Shown here: one piece after another, positions 43,545 through 55,226 of the stretch
Position numbering within the stretch: position 1 is the stretch's first letter
Layout of the letters: every line of letters starts with the position of its first letter
Program-made: the position numbers and the translations under genes
Notes under the pieces: model-generated
Databases searched by the model: none
The model's input: only the letters and a program-made list of their open reading frames with translations
Told to the model about the DNA's origin: nothing
Origin: Rhizobium sp. C4
GTDB taxonomy: Bacteria > Pseudomonadota > Alphaproteobacteria > Rhizobiales > Rhizobiaceae
Assembly (NCBI RefSeq): GCF_021026315.1
Contig: NZ_JAJNCX010000002.1
Span: forward strand, 496,001-560,000
DNA: 64,000 bases
Direction: 5' to 3'

Positions 43545-44602
43545 GCCGAGACTTCGTCTATCAGTCCAACCCCGCCACCGTTGTTTTCGGTGCGGGCAGG
43601 CGCACGGAGGCGGGCGCCTGGGTCGAAAAGCTTGGCCGGTCGCGCGCGCTGGTTCTGTCCACCCCGCATCAGGCGGGCGACGCGGAGGCCTTGTCGCAGA
43701 CGCTTGGTGCACTCTCTGCCGGCTGCTTCAGCGGGGCAGTCATGCATACGCCCGTCGATGTGACGGAGACAGCGGTCAAGGCGCTGGAAGCGGCAAAGGC
43801 CGACTGCGTCATCTCCTTTGGCGGCGGCTCGACCACCGGGCTCGGAAAGGCGATTGCGCTGAGAACAGGCGTGCCGCAGATCACCATCCCGACGACCTAT
43901 GCGGGTTCGGAAGTGACGCCGATCCTCGGGCAGACGGAAAATGGTCGCAAGACCACGATCCGCGACATGAAGGTCCTGCCGGATGTCGTCATCTACGATC
44001 CCGAGCTGACGCTCGGTCTGCCCATCCCGATGACCGTGGCCAGTGCGCTCAATGCCATGGCCCATTCGATGGAGGGGCTTTATGCGCGGGATCGCAATCC
44101 GATCTCGACGATGATGGCGGTCGAATCCTTCCGCAGCTTCAAGGCATCCCTGCCGGGCCTGATTGCGGAGCCCCGCAATCTCGATCTGCGCGCGGAAGCG
44201 CAATATGCCTGCTGGCTCGCCGGCACGGTGCTCGGCACGGTCGGCATGGCGCTGCATCACAAGATCTGCCACACGCTGGGCGGCAGTTTCGATACGCCGC
44301 ATGCCGAAACGCATGCGATCATGCTGCCTTATACGACAGCCTACAATAATGTCGCGGTGCCGGAGTTGCTGGCGCCGATCGGCGAGATATTCGGGGCAAG
44401 CGCGGGTGCGGCGCTTTACGATTTCGCGAAGAGCCTCGGCTCGCCGCTGTCGCTGAAGGAGATCGGGCTTAGCGAAGCCGATCTCGAAAAGGCGGCGGAT
44501 ATCGCGGCGGAAAACCCCTACTGGAACCCGCGACCGATCGACCGAGCGTCGATCCGCCAGCTCCTGCAGGACGCCTGGGAGGGCAACCGGCCGGCGAACT
44601 GA
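43541..44602 (+). CDS. maleylacetate reductase
   Basis: Iron-containing alcohol dehydrogenase-type enzyme of 353 residues that reduces maleylacetate to 3-oxoadipate with NAD(P)H. VISFGGGSTTGLGKAIAL and the TTYAGSEVTPILGQTE segment are characteristic. Metal-site histidines lie in AMAHSMEGLY, HHKICHTLGG and THAIMLPY. It is coupled (ATGA) to the upstream dioxygenase and followed by a second dioxygenase, so the operon runs hydroxyquinol to maleylacetate to 3-oxoadipate. Confidence 0.93.
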   Translation: MSRDFVYQSNPATVVFGAGRRTEAGAWVEKLGRSRALVLSTPHQAGDAEALSQTLGALSAGCFSGAVMHTPVDVTETAVKALEAAKADCVISFGGGSTTGLGKAIALRTGVPQITIPTTYAGSEVTPILGQTENGRKTTIRDMKVLPDVVIYDPELTLGLPIPMTVASALNAMAHSMEGLYARDRNPISTMMAVESFRSFKASLPGLIAEPRNLDLRAEAQYACWLAGTVLGTVGMALHHKICHTLGGSFDTPHAETHAIMLPYTTAYNNVAVPELLAPIGEIFGASAGAALYDFAKSLGSPLSLKEIGLSEADLEKAADIAAENPYWNPRPIDRASIRQLLQDAWEGNRPAN

Positions 44603-44654
44603 GTGACGCTGCCGGGATCAGACAAGAATTTGGAACACAGGGAAGGGAAGAGAC

Positions 44655-45536
44655 ATGGAAGCGCATGAGAAAGGCTTCTTCACGGAGGAGAATTCCGTCG
44701 AGGTGGTGACGGGGCGCAATGCCAATGCGGAAAATCCGCGCCTCAGGCAGGTGATGGACGTCATTACCCGCAAGCTGCATGAGGCGGTCAAGGAGCTTGA
44801 GCCGACGCAGGACGAGTGGTTCGAAGCCATCATGTTCCTGACCAAGACCGGCCAGATCTGCAATGAATGGCGGCAGGAATATATCCTGTTCTCCGACATT
44901 CTCGGCGTTTCGATGCTGGTCGACGCGATCAACAACCGCAAACCCTCCGGCGCCTCGGAATCGACCGTGCTCGGGCCGTTCCATGTCGAGGGCGCACCGC
45001 TTCTCGAAATGGGCGCCAATATCTGCCTCGACCAGAAGGGCGAGGACATGTTCATCGAGGGGCGCATCCTCGACACGAAGGGCAAGCCGATCGAGGGCGC
45101 CGTCATCGACGTCTGGCAGGCCAATGACGAAGGCTTCTATGATGTCCAGCAGAAGGGCCTGCAGCCGGACTTCAACCTGCGCGGCGTCTTCAAGACGGGT
45201 CCGGATGGTCGCTACTGGTTCCGCGCGGTGAAGCCGAAATTCTATCCTATCCCGGATGACGGCCCGGTCGGGCAGCTGCTGCGCGCGCTCGGCCGCCATC
45301 CCTATCGGCCGGCGCATCTGCACTACATCATCAAGGCCGATGGCTTTGAAACCCTCACGACGCATATTTTCGATCCGGATGATCCGTATATCAATTCGGA
45401 CGCGGTGTTCGGCGTGAAGGAAAGCCTGCTGGCGAAATTCGACCGGACGACAGACGCTGACCGGGCGCAAGCCTATGGATTCGAAGGCGAATTCTGGGAT
45501 GTGAAGCACGATTTCGTGCTTGCCGAAAAGCGCTGA
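44655..45536 (+). CDS. hydroxyquinol 1,2-dioxygenase
   Basis: Second intradiol dioxygenase, 293 residues. Iron ligands are Tyr in GFYDVQQKG, Tyr in KFYPIPDDG and two His in RPAHLHYI. The N-terminal helical domain contains FLTKTGQICNEWRQEYILFSD. It is closer than the first paralogue to canonical hydroxyquinol dioxygenases. GGAAGGGAAGAGAC precedes the ATG. It ends the operon; a terminator hairpin follows at 45544. No resorcinol hydroxylase gene lies nearby, so hydroxyquinol must come from elsewhere. Confidence 0.92.
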   Translation: MEAHEKGFFTEENSVEVVTGRNANAENPRLRQVMDVITRKLHEAVKELEPTQDEWFEAIMFLTKTGQICNEWRQEYILFSDILGVSMLVDAINNRKPSGASESTVLGPFHVEGAPLLEMGANICLDQKGEDMFIEGRILDTKGKPIEGAVIDVWQANDEGFYDVQQKGLQPDFNLRGVFKTGPDGRYWFRAVKPKFYPIPDDGPVGQLLRALGRHPYRPAHLHYIIKADGFETLTTHIFDPDDPYINSDAVFGVKESLLAKFDRTTDADRAQAYGFEGEFWDVKHDFVLAEKR

Positions 45537-45543
45537 TGCAAGG

Positions 45544-45570
45544 CCGGCCCTTTGAATTCAGGGCCGGTTT
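45544..45570 (+). terminator. terminator of hydroxyquinol operon
   Basis: An 8-bp stem CCGGCCCT / AGGGCCGG with an 8-base loop TTGAATTC followed by TTT, 8 bases after the dioxygenase stop. Confidence 0.7.
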
Positions 45571-45638
45571 GCGCTCCAGCATTGGATGCATCTGCATGCA
45601 GTGCAGCAGGCGCATAGCTGCATTGCACAATAATTAGA

Positions 45639-45785
45639 TTGCGTTTGTCCAAAAATCAGGCATTATGCCTGCAGTTGATGCGTTCGCGGCCTCCTCCCAG
45701 TGCCGTTGCATCAGCTGTTCCCCTCTGGAGGTTTAATTTACCTTCACACCTAATGGGCCGCGGTTTCCGCTGGCCCACTTTTTTT
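45639..45785 (+). ncRNA. putative small RNA with anti-Shine-Dalgarno motif
   Basis: A promoter-like pair TTGCGT (45639-45644) and CATTAT (45661-45666), 16 bases apart, would start an RNA near 45673. It would end at a second + strand terminator (45754-45785): TGGGCC-GCGG-TTT-CCGC-(T)-GGCCCA followed by a T-run. The upstream operon already has its own terminator, so this one implies a separate transcript of about 110 nt. The body has the single-strand-like CCTCCTCCC (45690-45698), able to pair with ribosome sites, and GGAGG at 45727-45731. No open reading frame fits. Confidence 0.5.
45754..45785 (+). terminator. Rho-independent terminator of putative small RNA
   Basis: The stem TGGGCC/GGCCCA is extended by GCGG/CCGC around a TTT loop with one bulged T, followed by C and seven T. 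It faces the + strand although the next gene (nadC) is on the - strand. Confidence 0.8.
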
Positions 45786-45798
45786 GCCCAGATTTCAG

Positions 45799-46647
45799 TT
45801 AGAGCGAATCGAGCCCGATATCGAGGCAGGGCGCGCTATGCGTGATCCAGCCGATCGACAGGAGATCGACGCCGCTTGCGGCAATGGCGGCCGCCGTGTC
45901 CGGCGTGATGCCGCCCGAGGCTTCGGTGATGGCCCGGCCGGCGACGAATTCGACCGCCTGCTTCAAGAGGGCCGGCGACATGTTGTCGAGGAGGACGGCG
46001 TCAACGCCGATCTCCATTGCCTCGCGCAGCTGGTCGAGCGTATCCACCTCGACCTCGATCTTCACCATGTGGCCGACATTGGCTTTCGCGCGGGAAATGG
46101 CCTCGGCAACGCTTCCCGCAATCGCGATGTGATTGTCCTTGATCAGCACGGCATCGTAGAGCGCAAAGCGGTGGTTCATGCCGCCGCCGGCGCGCACGGC
46201 GTATTTTTCGAACGCGCGGAGCCCCGGCGTTGTCTTGCGCGTGCAGACGACAGCCGCCTTCGTGCCGGCGACCGCATCGACAATGCCGGCGGTAACCGTC
46301 GCAATGCCCGACAGATGGCCGAGGAAGTTCAGCGCCGTGCGCTCGCCGGTGAGCAGCCCCCGCGAGGGGCCCTCGATCGTGGCAATGATATCGCCGGGTG
46401 CGACGCGTGCGCCATCGGCGATATGTGCTGTCGTCGTGATGGCGGGATCGACCAGTTCGAAGGCCAGCCTTGCGATATCGAGCCCCGCGATCACGCCCGG
46501 CTTGCGGGCGGCCATGACGAAACGCGAGCGGTGATCTGCCGGAATGACGGCGGTTGATGTGATGTCGCCGGCAAGGCCCAGATCTTCGAGAAGCGTGGCG
46601 CGCACGACGGGTTCGACGATGACGCGCGGCAGGGGAGACAGAAACAT
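45799..46647 (-). CDS. nadC: nicotinate-nucleotide pyrophosphorylase (quinolinate phosphoribosyltransferase)
   Basis: Converts quinolinate and PRPP to nicotinate mononucleotide, CO2 and pyrophosphate in de novo NAD synthesis. It has 282 residues from the ATG at 46647, preceded by AAGGAG; the open frame further upstream lies inside nadB. ALNFLGHLSGIAT, the substrate-binding CTRKTTPGLRAFEKYAV and GGGMNHR, and the late DAVLLDNMSP are family hallmarks. It is last in the order nadA-nadB-nadC. Confidence 0.96.
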   Translation of the reverse strand: MFLSPLPRVIVEPVVRATLLEDLGLAGDITSTAVIPADHRSRFVMAARKPGVIAGLDIARLAFELVDPAITTTAHIADGARVAPGDIIATIEGPSRGLLTGERTALNFLGHLSGIATVTAGIVDAVAGTKAAVVCTRKTTPGLRAFEKYAVRAGGGMNHRFALYDAVLIKDNHIAIAGSVAEAISRAKANVGHMVKIEVEVDTLDQLREAMEIGVDAVLLDNMSPALLKQAVEFVAGRAITEASGGITPDTAAAIAASGVDLLSIGWITHSAPCLDIGLDSL

Positions 46648-46658
46648 GAAGGGGCTCC

Positions 46659-48200
46659 TTATGCGCTTTGCGCCAGCATGGGTGTGTTCAGCCGGTGTGC
46701 GGCGTCCATGATCGCGGCAAGCGTCATGGTGCGGCGTTCGGCCTTTGCATGTGTTTCGGGGAAATCGCTGCGGGCATGCGCGCCGCGCGATTCGTCTCTG
46801 AGGCGGGCGAAAACGGCGATCGAAAGCGCAACAAGTGCCGGATCGGACGAGGGACCCGCACTTGCCGCCATCGGCAGAAGGCCGGCGATGGCACGGTCGA
46901 GCCCGGTCCGGTCGCGAACGACCGAGAGATCGCGGGAGGCAATGCTGCGAACCTGGCGGAGGTCGGGCGAGGCGACAGACTTGACGTCGGGCGCGGTTCT
47001 GACGGCTGGCTCGGGACGGCCGGCGATATCCTGGGCGGCGCGAAGTCCCATCACCGTGCCTTCCAGCAGCGAGTTGCTCGCCAACCGGTTGGCGCCGTGC
47101 AGGCCCGTGCAGGCCGCTTCGCCAACGACCCATAGTCCCTCGATCGTGCTGCGCCCGGCAATATCCGTCACCACGCCGCCCATGTGGTAATGCGCGGCCG
47201 GGCGGACGGGAATGAGTTCACGCGCCGGGTCGATGCCGGCTTCGGCGCAAAGCTGATGGATCAGCGGGAAACGTTCGGCGAAACGGGCGCCGAGCGCCTG
47301 CCGCGCATCCAGATAGACCTTGCCGCCACGGGCGATTTCGCGTCCGATGGCGCGCGCCACAACATCGCGGGGCGCAAGCTCCGCGCCGGGCGTTCCGGCC
47401 AGAAAACGTTCGCCGCGTTCGTTGAGCAGGATCGCGCCTTCGCCGCGTACCGCCTCGCTGACCAGCGCCAGCGGACGTCGATCGGTTGCCAGCGCCGTCG
47501 GGTGGAACTGCACGAATTCCATGTCGCGCAGTTCGGCGCCCGCGCGGGCGGCCAGCATGACGCCCTGGCCGAAATTGCCGGCCGGATTGGTGCTTGCGTC
47601 GTAAAGCCCGCCAAGCCCGCCGGTCGCCAGTACGGCCCGCGTTGTCGGCAGCACGAAGGTGCCATTGGGGCCGGCGCAGATGAGGCCGGAGATCGCACCC
47701 TCGGTCGTCAGCAGGCGGCGAACTTCAATGCCGGCGAGAACGGTGATTGACGGGCAGGCGCGAACGGCGGTGCTGAGCGCGCGGATGATGGCGGCACCCG
47801 TGCCGTCGCCATTGGCGTGGATGATCCGGTGTCGCGAATGGGCGGCTTCGAGGCCGAATTGCAGCGCGCCATCGGCCAGCCGATCGAACCGGACGCCGAA
47901 ACGTTCCAGCGCGTCGATGGCGGATGCCGTATCGGAAAGGATGGCGCGCGCTGCGGCTTCGTCGCAGAGGCGGTCGCCGGCGGCCAGCGTGTCGGCAAGA
48001 TGCAGGTCGGTGCTGTCACCGGCGGCAAGTGCGGCCGCAATCCCGCCCTGCGCCCAGCCGCTGGAGCTTTCGCCGCCAAGACCTGCGCGCGTCAGAAGCA
48101 CGACGGGTTGCGGGGCAAGGCTCAGCGCCGTCACCAGTCCGGCAATGCCGCTGCCAACGACAGCGACGCGTCCGGCGAGCCTGTCGAGAAGGGCGGTCAT
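46659..48200 (-). CDS. nadB: L-aspartate oxidase
   Basis: Flavoenzyme that oxidises L-aspartate to iminoaspartate, the first step of de novo NAD synthesis. It has 513 residues. The FAD motif [13 protein letters not shown] is near the N-terminus. [30 protein letters not shown] and [19 protein letters not shown] follow as in NadB and fumarate reductase flavoproteins. The start overlaps the nadA stop by 4 bases, and the stop is 11 bases before nadC, giving one operon. Confidence 0.95.
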   Translation of the reverse strand: MTALLDRLAGRVAVVGSGIAGLVTALSLAPQPVVLLTRAGLGGESSSGWAQGGIAAALAAGDSTDLHLADTLAAGDRLCDEAAARAILSDTASAIDALERFGVRFDRLADGALQFGLEAAHSRHRIIHANGDGTGAAIIRALSTAVRACPSITVLAGIEVRRLLTTEGAISGLICAGPNGTFVLPTTRAVLATGGLGGLYDASTNPAGNFGQGVMLAARAGAELRDMEFVQFHPTALATDRRPLALVSEAVRGEGAILLNERGERFLAGTPGAELAPRDVVARAIGREIARGGKVYLDARQALGARFAERFPLIHQLCAEAGIDPARELIPVRPAAHYHMGGVVTDIAGRSTIEGLWVVGEAACTGLHGANRLASNSLLEGTVMGLRAAQDIAGRPEPAVRTAPDVKSVASPDLRQVRSIASRDLSVVRDRTGLDRAIAGLLPMAASAGPSSDPALVALSIAVFARLRDESRGAHARSDFPETHAKAERRTMTLAAIMDAAHRLNTPMLAQSA

Positions 48201-49168
48201 ACGGCGAGCATCCTCTCAACGGCGAGGCGGGCCGGGGCGACGATGTCCGGGTCGACGGTGACCTCGTGAAGGTTTTCCTCCAGCGCCTTGCGGATATTGC
48301 CGAGCGTGATGCGCTTCATGTGCGGGCAGAGATTGCAGGGGCGGACGAAGTCGACATCCGGGTGGTCGACGGCGACATTGTCGCTCATCGAGCATTCCGT
48401 CAAAAGCACGACGCGGGCGGGCTTGTTGATGCCGACATAGTCGGACATGACGGCGGTCGAGCCGGCGAAATCGGCCTCGGCGACCACGTCCGGCGGGCAC
48501 TCCGGATGGGCGAGCACGACGACCCCCGGATGGGCCTCGCGCAGGTCGCGGATATCCTGGGCGGTAAAGAGTTCATGTACCTCGCAATGGCCGTGCCAGG
48601 CGATGATCTCGACATCGGTCTCGCGAGCAACATTCTGCGCGAGATACTCGTCCGGGATCATGATGACGCGCGGCACGCCGAGCGATTCGACCACCTTTTT
48701 CGCGTTCCCCGAAGTGCAGCAGATATCGGAGGCCGCTTTGACGGCGGCGGACGTGTTCACATAGGTGATGATCGGCACGCCCGGATGGGCCTGGCGCAGC
48801 AGGGCGACATCTTCCGGCGTGATCGAGTCCGCCAGCGAGCAGCCCGCGCCCATGTCGGGGATCAGTACTGTCTTGGATGGGTTAAGCAGCTTCGCCGTCT
48901 CGGCCATGAAATGCACGCCGGCAAGCACGATGACATCCGCATCGACCTCTGCCGCCTTGCGGGCCAGTGCCAGACTGTCGCCGACAATGTCGGCGACGCC
49001 GTGGAAGATTTCCGGTGTCTGATAGTTATGCGCCAGAATGACGGCGTTGCGTTTCTTCTTGAGCTCGAGGATCGCGGCGACGTCCTCCTCATGCGAAAGC
49101 CATTCGGCCTTCGGCATCACGCGGGCGACGCGCTCGTAAAGCGCGGACATGGAGGGCATCGTATTCAT
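48197..49168 (-). CDS. nadA: quinolinate synthase
   Basis: 4Fe-4S enzyme condensing iminoaspartate with dihydroxyacetone phosphate to quinolinate. It has 323 residues. Cluster cysteines are visible in [17 protein letters not shown] and [17 protein letters not shown] and WHGHCEVHE are family motifs. AAAGGGATGCGCC precedes the ATG. It is the first gene of nadABC; two NadQ-type palindromes lie directly upstream. Confidence 0.96.
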   Translation of the reverse strand: MNTMPSMSALYERVARVMPKAEWLSHEEDVAAILELKKKRNAVILAHNYQTPEIFHGVADIVGDSLALARKAAEVDADVIVLAGVHFMAETAKLLNPSKTVLIPDMGAGCSLADSITPEDVALLRQAHPGVPIITYVNTSAAVKAASDICCTSGNAKKVVESLGVPRVIMIPDEYLAQNVARETDVEIIAWHGHCEVHELFTAQDIRDLREAHPGVVVLAHPECPPDVVAEADFAGSTAVMSDYVGINKPARVVLLTECSMSDNVAVDHPDVDFVRPCNLCPHMKRITLGNIRKALEENLHEVTVDPDIVAPARLAVERMLAV

Positions 49169-49181
49169 GGCGCATCCCTTT

Positions 49182-49238
49182 TACTCAGTTTGAGTATATG
49201 TTGAACGCAGGGATATACTCGTTTTGAGTATATGTCAA
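49182..49238 (-). promoter_or_regulatory. nadA promoter with two NadQ-type operators
   Basis: Two palindromes of one design: TACTC-N5-GAGTA (49182-49196) and ATATACTC-N5-GAGTATAT (49213-49233). On the - strand TTGACA (49238-49233) is followed after about 15 bases by TATATC, so the -35 overlaps the nadQ stop codon and the -10 lies in the larger operator. Binding would block the nadABC promoter when NAD or ATP signals sufficiency, as known for NadQ. Confidence 0.78.
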
Positions 49239-50305
49239 TTGCGCGACAGTGGCAGTCTTGTGCTGGAAAGGGCGTGCTCTTCGAGGATGGCGCGGCGATA
49301 GCGGTAGAGCTTGGCCGGACGGCCACCGGTTTCGCTGGAGACCTCGCCGGTTTCCTCGATCAGTTCCTGCTGGTCGATAAGCCGGCGGAAGTTCGGCTTG
49401 TGGAGTGCGAGCCCCGCCAGGGCCTCGACCGTGTGCTGCAAGTGGGAGAGGGTGAAGTTGGCAGGCATCAGCTCGAAGACCACCGGGCGGTATTTGATCT
49501 TGGCGCGCAGCCGCGTGATCGCTGTTGCCAGGATCCGGCGATGGTCGGCAAACATCGATCGGCCGGCGTCAGCTCCGGGCTCCGCGCCGGCTTCGGCAAC
49601 CAGCCCCGCCTCGAACATCAGTTCGTAGCGCTGCAGGGCGAGTTCTTCGTTCCAGGGCGCGCCGTTCAGCCCGAGGCAGAGGTCGATGCGCTTCTGGCGG
49701 TTGTCGCGGCGGGTCGGATCGGCGGCGGCCCAGGCATTGAGCGCTTCGGATATCCCCGCCAGCGCATCCGGTCGCCCCTCGCGATGATCCTCCCAGGGAA
49801 AGTACTCATACCAGCCGTGCCAGCCGGGCGCGCCGGCGCCGGGGGCGGCCTGTTCGCGGACGAGGCCGAGATAGCTGATCGAAATGGTACGCTGCGCCTT
49901 GTCCTTGGGCGAGCGGTCGCGGTCGGCAAAGGTATAGAGCTGTTCCAGATAGCCGAGCGGATGACCGGTCTGCTCGTTCACCCATTCGCGAAGGCCCGCC
50001 TGCAGGCTGCGATGCTCGACCTCAAAGGGGCCGGATGGCAGCGCCTCGCCCTTGCTCACCGTCATCACGCGCGGTTCGTCATTGGTGACGGCGGTCAGCA
50101 CGGCGATCAGTTCGGCTTGGGCGAGCGCATCCTTCAAGGGCAACCAATCCTTCGGCAAATTTCGTGTGTTGAGCAATCTGCCAGTGAGTAGCAGAGAATC
50201 CCGGCGGAGAAACGGAAATTCTTGCGCCGCCGGCGACGCAGGGCCGATGCCGAGGGTGGTGTTCCAGCCCTTCGCTTCGCGGCTGTATATTAGCGGCAAG
50301 CCCAT
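49235..50305 (-). CDS. nadQ: NAD biosynthesis transcriptional repressor, Nudix-like/winged-helix
   Basis: NadQ-type regulator of alphaproteobacterial nadABC. The N-terminal part is Nudix-like (IAVLTAVTNDEPRVMTVSKG, then a Nudix-box-like LQAGLREWVNEQTGHPLGYLE stretch lacking the full catalytic set). The C-terminal winged helix carries FTLSHLQHTVEALAG and GRPAKLYRYR. As drawn it has 356 residues from the ATG at 50305. The first 50 or so look poorly conserved and the upstream ribosome site is weak, so the true start may be an internal TTG around 50150. It is transcribed toward nadA, with the nadA operator at its 3' end. Confidence 0.85.
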   Translation of the reverse strand: MGLPLIYSREAKGWNTTLGIGPASPAAQEFPFLRRDSLLLTGRLLNTRNLPKDWLPLKDALAQAELIAVLTAVTNDEPRVMTVSKGEALPSGPFEVEHRSLQAGLREWVNEQTGHPLGYLEQLYTFADRDRSPKDKAQRTISISYLGLVREQAAPGAGAPGWHGWYEYFPWEDHREGRPDALAGISEALNAWAAADPTRRDNRQKRIDLCLGLNGAPWNEELALQRYELMFEAGLVAEAGAEPGADAGRSMFADHRRILATAITRLRAKIKYRPVVFELMPANFTLSHLQHTVEALAGLALHKPNFRRLIDQQELIEETGEVSSETGGRPAKLYRYRRAILEEHALSSTRLPLSRN

Positions 50306-50523
50306 CCAACATATCCATAATGGATAAACCTCATATGGAATCCGCGGGTCCCGTGGGCCAAGAATTTCTCATGGCGGAGGAGGTGCTGCCGAATGTGGGG
50401 AGAAACTGCCGGTCTGACGGCAGACTTGGATTGATCCGAGACAGACACATCCGGCGCCTTTGCATCTTGAACGTCGTGAAGGGTTCGGTGGCCGTCCGGG
50501 ACGGTCGTGGAGGAGAGAAGACA
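50306..50523 (+). promoter_or_regulatory. leader region of amidohydrolase/ABC operon
   Basis: No gene was seen in these 218 bases. They contain the palindrome TATCCA-TAA-TGGATA (50312-50326) and an inverted repeat CTGCCG / CGGCAG (50406-50411 and 50418-50423). A 13-base symmetric element CCGTCC-G-GGACGG (50492-50504) lies just before the ribosome site. GGAGGAGAG precedes the binding-protein start. Confidence 0.45.
50312..50326. promoter_or_regulatory. palindrome, putative operator site A
   Basis: TATCCA-TAA-TGGATA, a perfect palindrome apart from the centre. Its core ATCCA-N3-TGGAT is shared with 61331-61343 in front of the operon that encodes the winged-helix/solute-binding hybrid. It is a candidate binding site of that protein. 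Confidence 0.5.
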
Positions 50524-51639
50524 ATGAATTTCAAGTTTCTGCGCGATGCGCGCATGATGCTGGCACTGGCAGCATCCGTTTCCATGTTTTCGATGAATGC
50601 CGGTGCGGTCGAGCTTGCCAAGGACAAGGTCGGCAAGCCGGCGGACTTGCAGGACATGTCCAAGTTCTGCGGCACCAAGAAGATCAAGGTGGCGCTGGCT
50701 GACGGCTATGGCGCGAATTCCTGGCGCAAGATCACCCGCGCCGAATTCGAGGCCGAGGCCAAGAAGTGCCCGAACATCACCGAAGTGCGCTACACGGATG
50801 CGCAGGGCAATGTGCAGAAGGCGATTTCCGACATCCAGGGCCTCGTCGCGCAGAAGTTCGACGTCATCCTCGTGTTCCCCGATGGCGGTGAAGCGGTTGT
50901 CCGCGCCATGCGCAAGGCCACGGCTGCCGGCGCGATCGTCATCCCCTACATGGTCGGTGCCAACTTCCCCGGTGAACGTGGCAAGGACTTCGAAATGGTC
51001 GCCACCGAAAGCGTCGACGCCAATGGTCGCGTCAAGGCGCAGTGGATTGCCGACCACCTGAAGGGCAAGGGCAATGTCATCGTTCTCGGCGGCACGCCCG
51101 GCAACCCGACATCGGCTGCCGAAGCTGTCGGCTGGAAGGAAGTCTTCGCCAAGTACCCCGACATCAAGGTGCTCGAAGGTCCGGTGACGACCAACTGGGA
51201 TCCGGCCGAAACGCAGCGCGTCATGTCCGGCCTGCTGGCAAAGTATCCGCAGATCGACGCCGTCTATTCGGACTACGGTCTCGGCTCGATGGGCGCGCTG
51301 CGCGCCTTTGTCGCTGCCGGCCGCAAGGTGCCGCTCTGGGCGGCGCAGGACGCCAACGAACTCGGCTGCTTCTGGCAGGAACACAAGGCAGACAACCCGA
51401 ACTTCCAGATGGGCAACATTTCGGGCCGCAACTGGATCGTCCGCCTGGCGCTGCGCAAGGGCGTCGCGGCGGCTGAAGGCATCGACAACACGGAACCGTC
51501 GATCATCGAACTGCCGCTGGTCGAAGACAGCTTCTCGTCCGATCCCAAGCTGCAGCCGGCCTGCGACAAGTCACTGCCGTCCGATGCGCTGCTCTCCTCC
51601 GGCCTGACGGTCGAGGAACTGAAGGCGCTCTTCAAGTGA
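50524..51639 (+). CDS. ABC transporter substrate-binding protein, ribose/autoinducer (periplasmic-binding type 1) family
   Basis: Periplasmic binding protein of 371 residues. The signal peptide spans about 1-27 (RDARMMLALAASVSMF core, AGA cleavage before VELAKDK). The mature part follows the RbsB/sugar-binding-1 pattern: QGLVAQKFDVILVFPDG, GGTPGNPTSAAEA, and a C-terminal GNISGRNWIVR. The start at 50524 is preceded by GGAGGAGAGAAG; upstream in-frame starts were rejected. It is the first gene of the amidohydrolase operon. The ligand is probably the nitrogenous or polar substrate of that enzyme (inference). Confidence 0.9.
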   Translation: MNFKFLRDARMMLALAASVSMFSMNAGAVELAKDKVGKPADLQDMSKFCGTKKIKVALADGYGANSWRKITRAEFEAEAKKCPNITEVRYTDAQGNVQKAISDIQGLVAQKFDVILVFPDGGEAVVRAMRKATAAGAIVIPYMVGANFPGERGKDFEMVATESVDANGRVKAQWIADHLKGKGNVIVLGGTPGNPTSAAEAVGWKEVFAKYPDIKVLEGPVTTNWDPAETQRVMSGLLAKYPQIDAVYSDYGLGSMGALRAFVAAGRKVPLWAAQDANELGCFWQEHKADNPNFQMGNISGRNWIVRLALRKGVAAAEGIDNTEPSIIELPLVEDSFSSDPKLQPACDKSLPSDALLSSGLTVEELKALFK

Positions 51640-51648
51640 GCTGAACCA

Positions 51649-51672
51649 TGCGGGCCGCTCCGGCGGCCCGCA
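51649..51672 (+). other. intergenic hairpin after binding-protein gene
   Basis: Perfect 10-bp stem TGCGGGCCGC / GCGGCCCGCA with loop TCCG and no T-run. It lies between the binding-protein and permease genes. Confidence 0.6.
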
Positions 51673-51706
51673 CCACACGTCGCCGAACAACGGATCGGGA
51701 GGGGTC

Positions 51707-52707
51707 ATGAACAGTCTGGATGGACGCGCGCAAGCCGGCGGGCTCTCCGCATCGCCGCTTTCGGCCATCACGCGCTGGCTCGCCAGCGGCGATGGCCTTG
51801 CGCTTGGCGCCGTTGTCGTGCTGATCCTGGTCTCGGCCGTGCTCGCGCCGAGTTCGCTGTCCTATCCAGCGCTCTATGCCATGCTGCCCTTCGCCGCGAT
51901 CCTGGGCGTGGCTGCCATTGGCCAGCAGCTGGTCATCCAGCAGAAGGGGCTCGACCTTTCGGCGGGCGGCATCATTTCGCTGGTCTGCGTGCTGGCGACC
52001 TATCAATTGCCCGATGCCGCGCCGCTCGGAACCGTTCTCGGGCGCTGCCTGCTCGCCATTGTGACGGCTGCAGCGGCAGGGGCGATCAACGGTCTCCTGA
52101 TCGTTCGCCTGCGGATCGCCCCGCTGGTCACCACGATCGGCATGAATGCGGTTCTGATGGGCTTCGTTCTCTGGCTGTCGAACGGCATTCCGGGCAATGC
52201 GCCGGGTCTTCTCGACACCTTTGCGCTCGGGAGAACCTTCGGGCTTCCGAACACGGTTCTGGCGCTCATCCTCGTGACAGCCGTCGTCGCCATCGTCCTC
52301 AACCGCACGATCGTCGGGCGCCGTTTCGTCCTCTCGGGCACCAACAGTGCAGCCGCGCGCGCCGCCGGCATCCGCACGGAACGCTACGAGATCGGCTCCT
52401 ATGTGCTTGCCGCCGTGCTTTACGCGCTGGCCGGCATCCTGCTCGCCGGGCTTCTGAAAGTGCCCAACCTCAATGTCGGGCAGACCTATCTGCTGGCAAC
52501 CGTTGCGGCGGTGGTCATCGGCGGCAGTTCGCTGCTGGGCGGGCGGGCAAGCCCCGTCGCCACGGTCATCGGCGCGATCTTCATGACACAGCTCGGCCAG
52601 ATGCTGATCGCCGCCGGCCTCGAGCGCTCCGCTCAATATATCCTGCAGGGCGTCATCGTCATCGTCGGCGCCAGTGTCCACGCAATCCTGCCCCGGTGGA
52701 TGGGAAG

Positions 52708-52711
<4 letters not shown>
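51707..52711 (+). CDS. ABC transporter permease, RbsC type
   Basis: Inner-membrane permease of 334 residues with eight to ten hydrophobic segments. The branched-chain/ribose-class pattern is visible: QKGLDLSAGGIISLVCVLA, INGLLIVRLRIAPLVTTIGM, and the late VVIGGSSLLGGRASP. GGGAGGGGTC precedes the start. The stop overlaps the next start (ATGA), and the next gene encodes a second permease fused to the ATPase, so the importer would use a heterodimeric membrane pair. Confidence 0.92.
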
Positions 52712-55209
<2,498 letters not shown>

Positions 55210-55226
55210 TAGGTGAGGAGCATTCC

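Noticed and set aside
50492-50504. CCGTCC-G-GGACGG considered as an RNA hairpin
   Set aside because: A one-base loop cannot form; if functional it would be a DNA-level palindrome, and evidence is too thin to name a factor.
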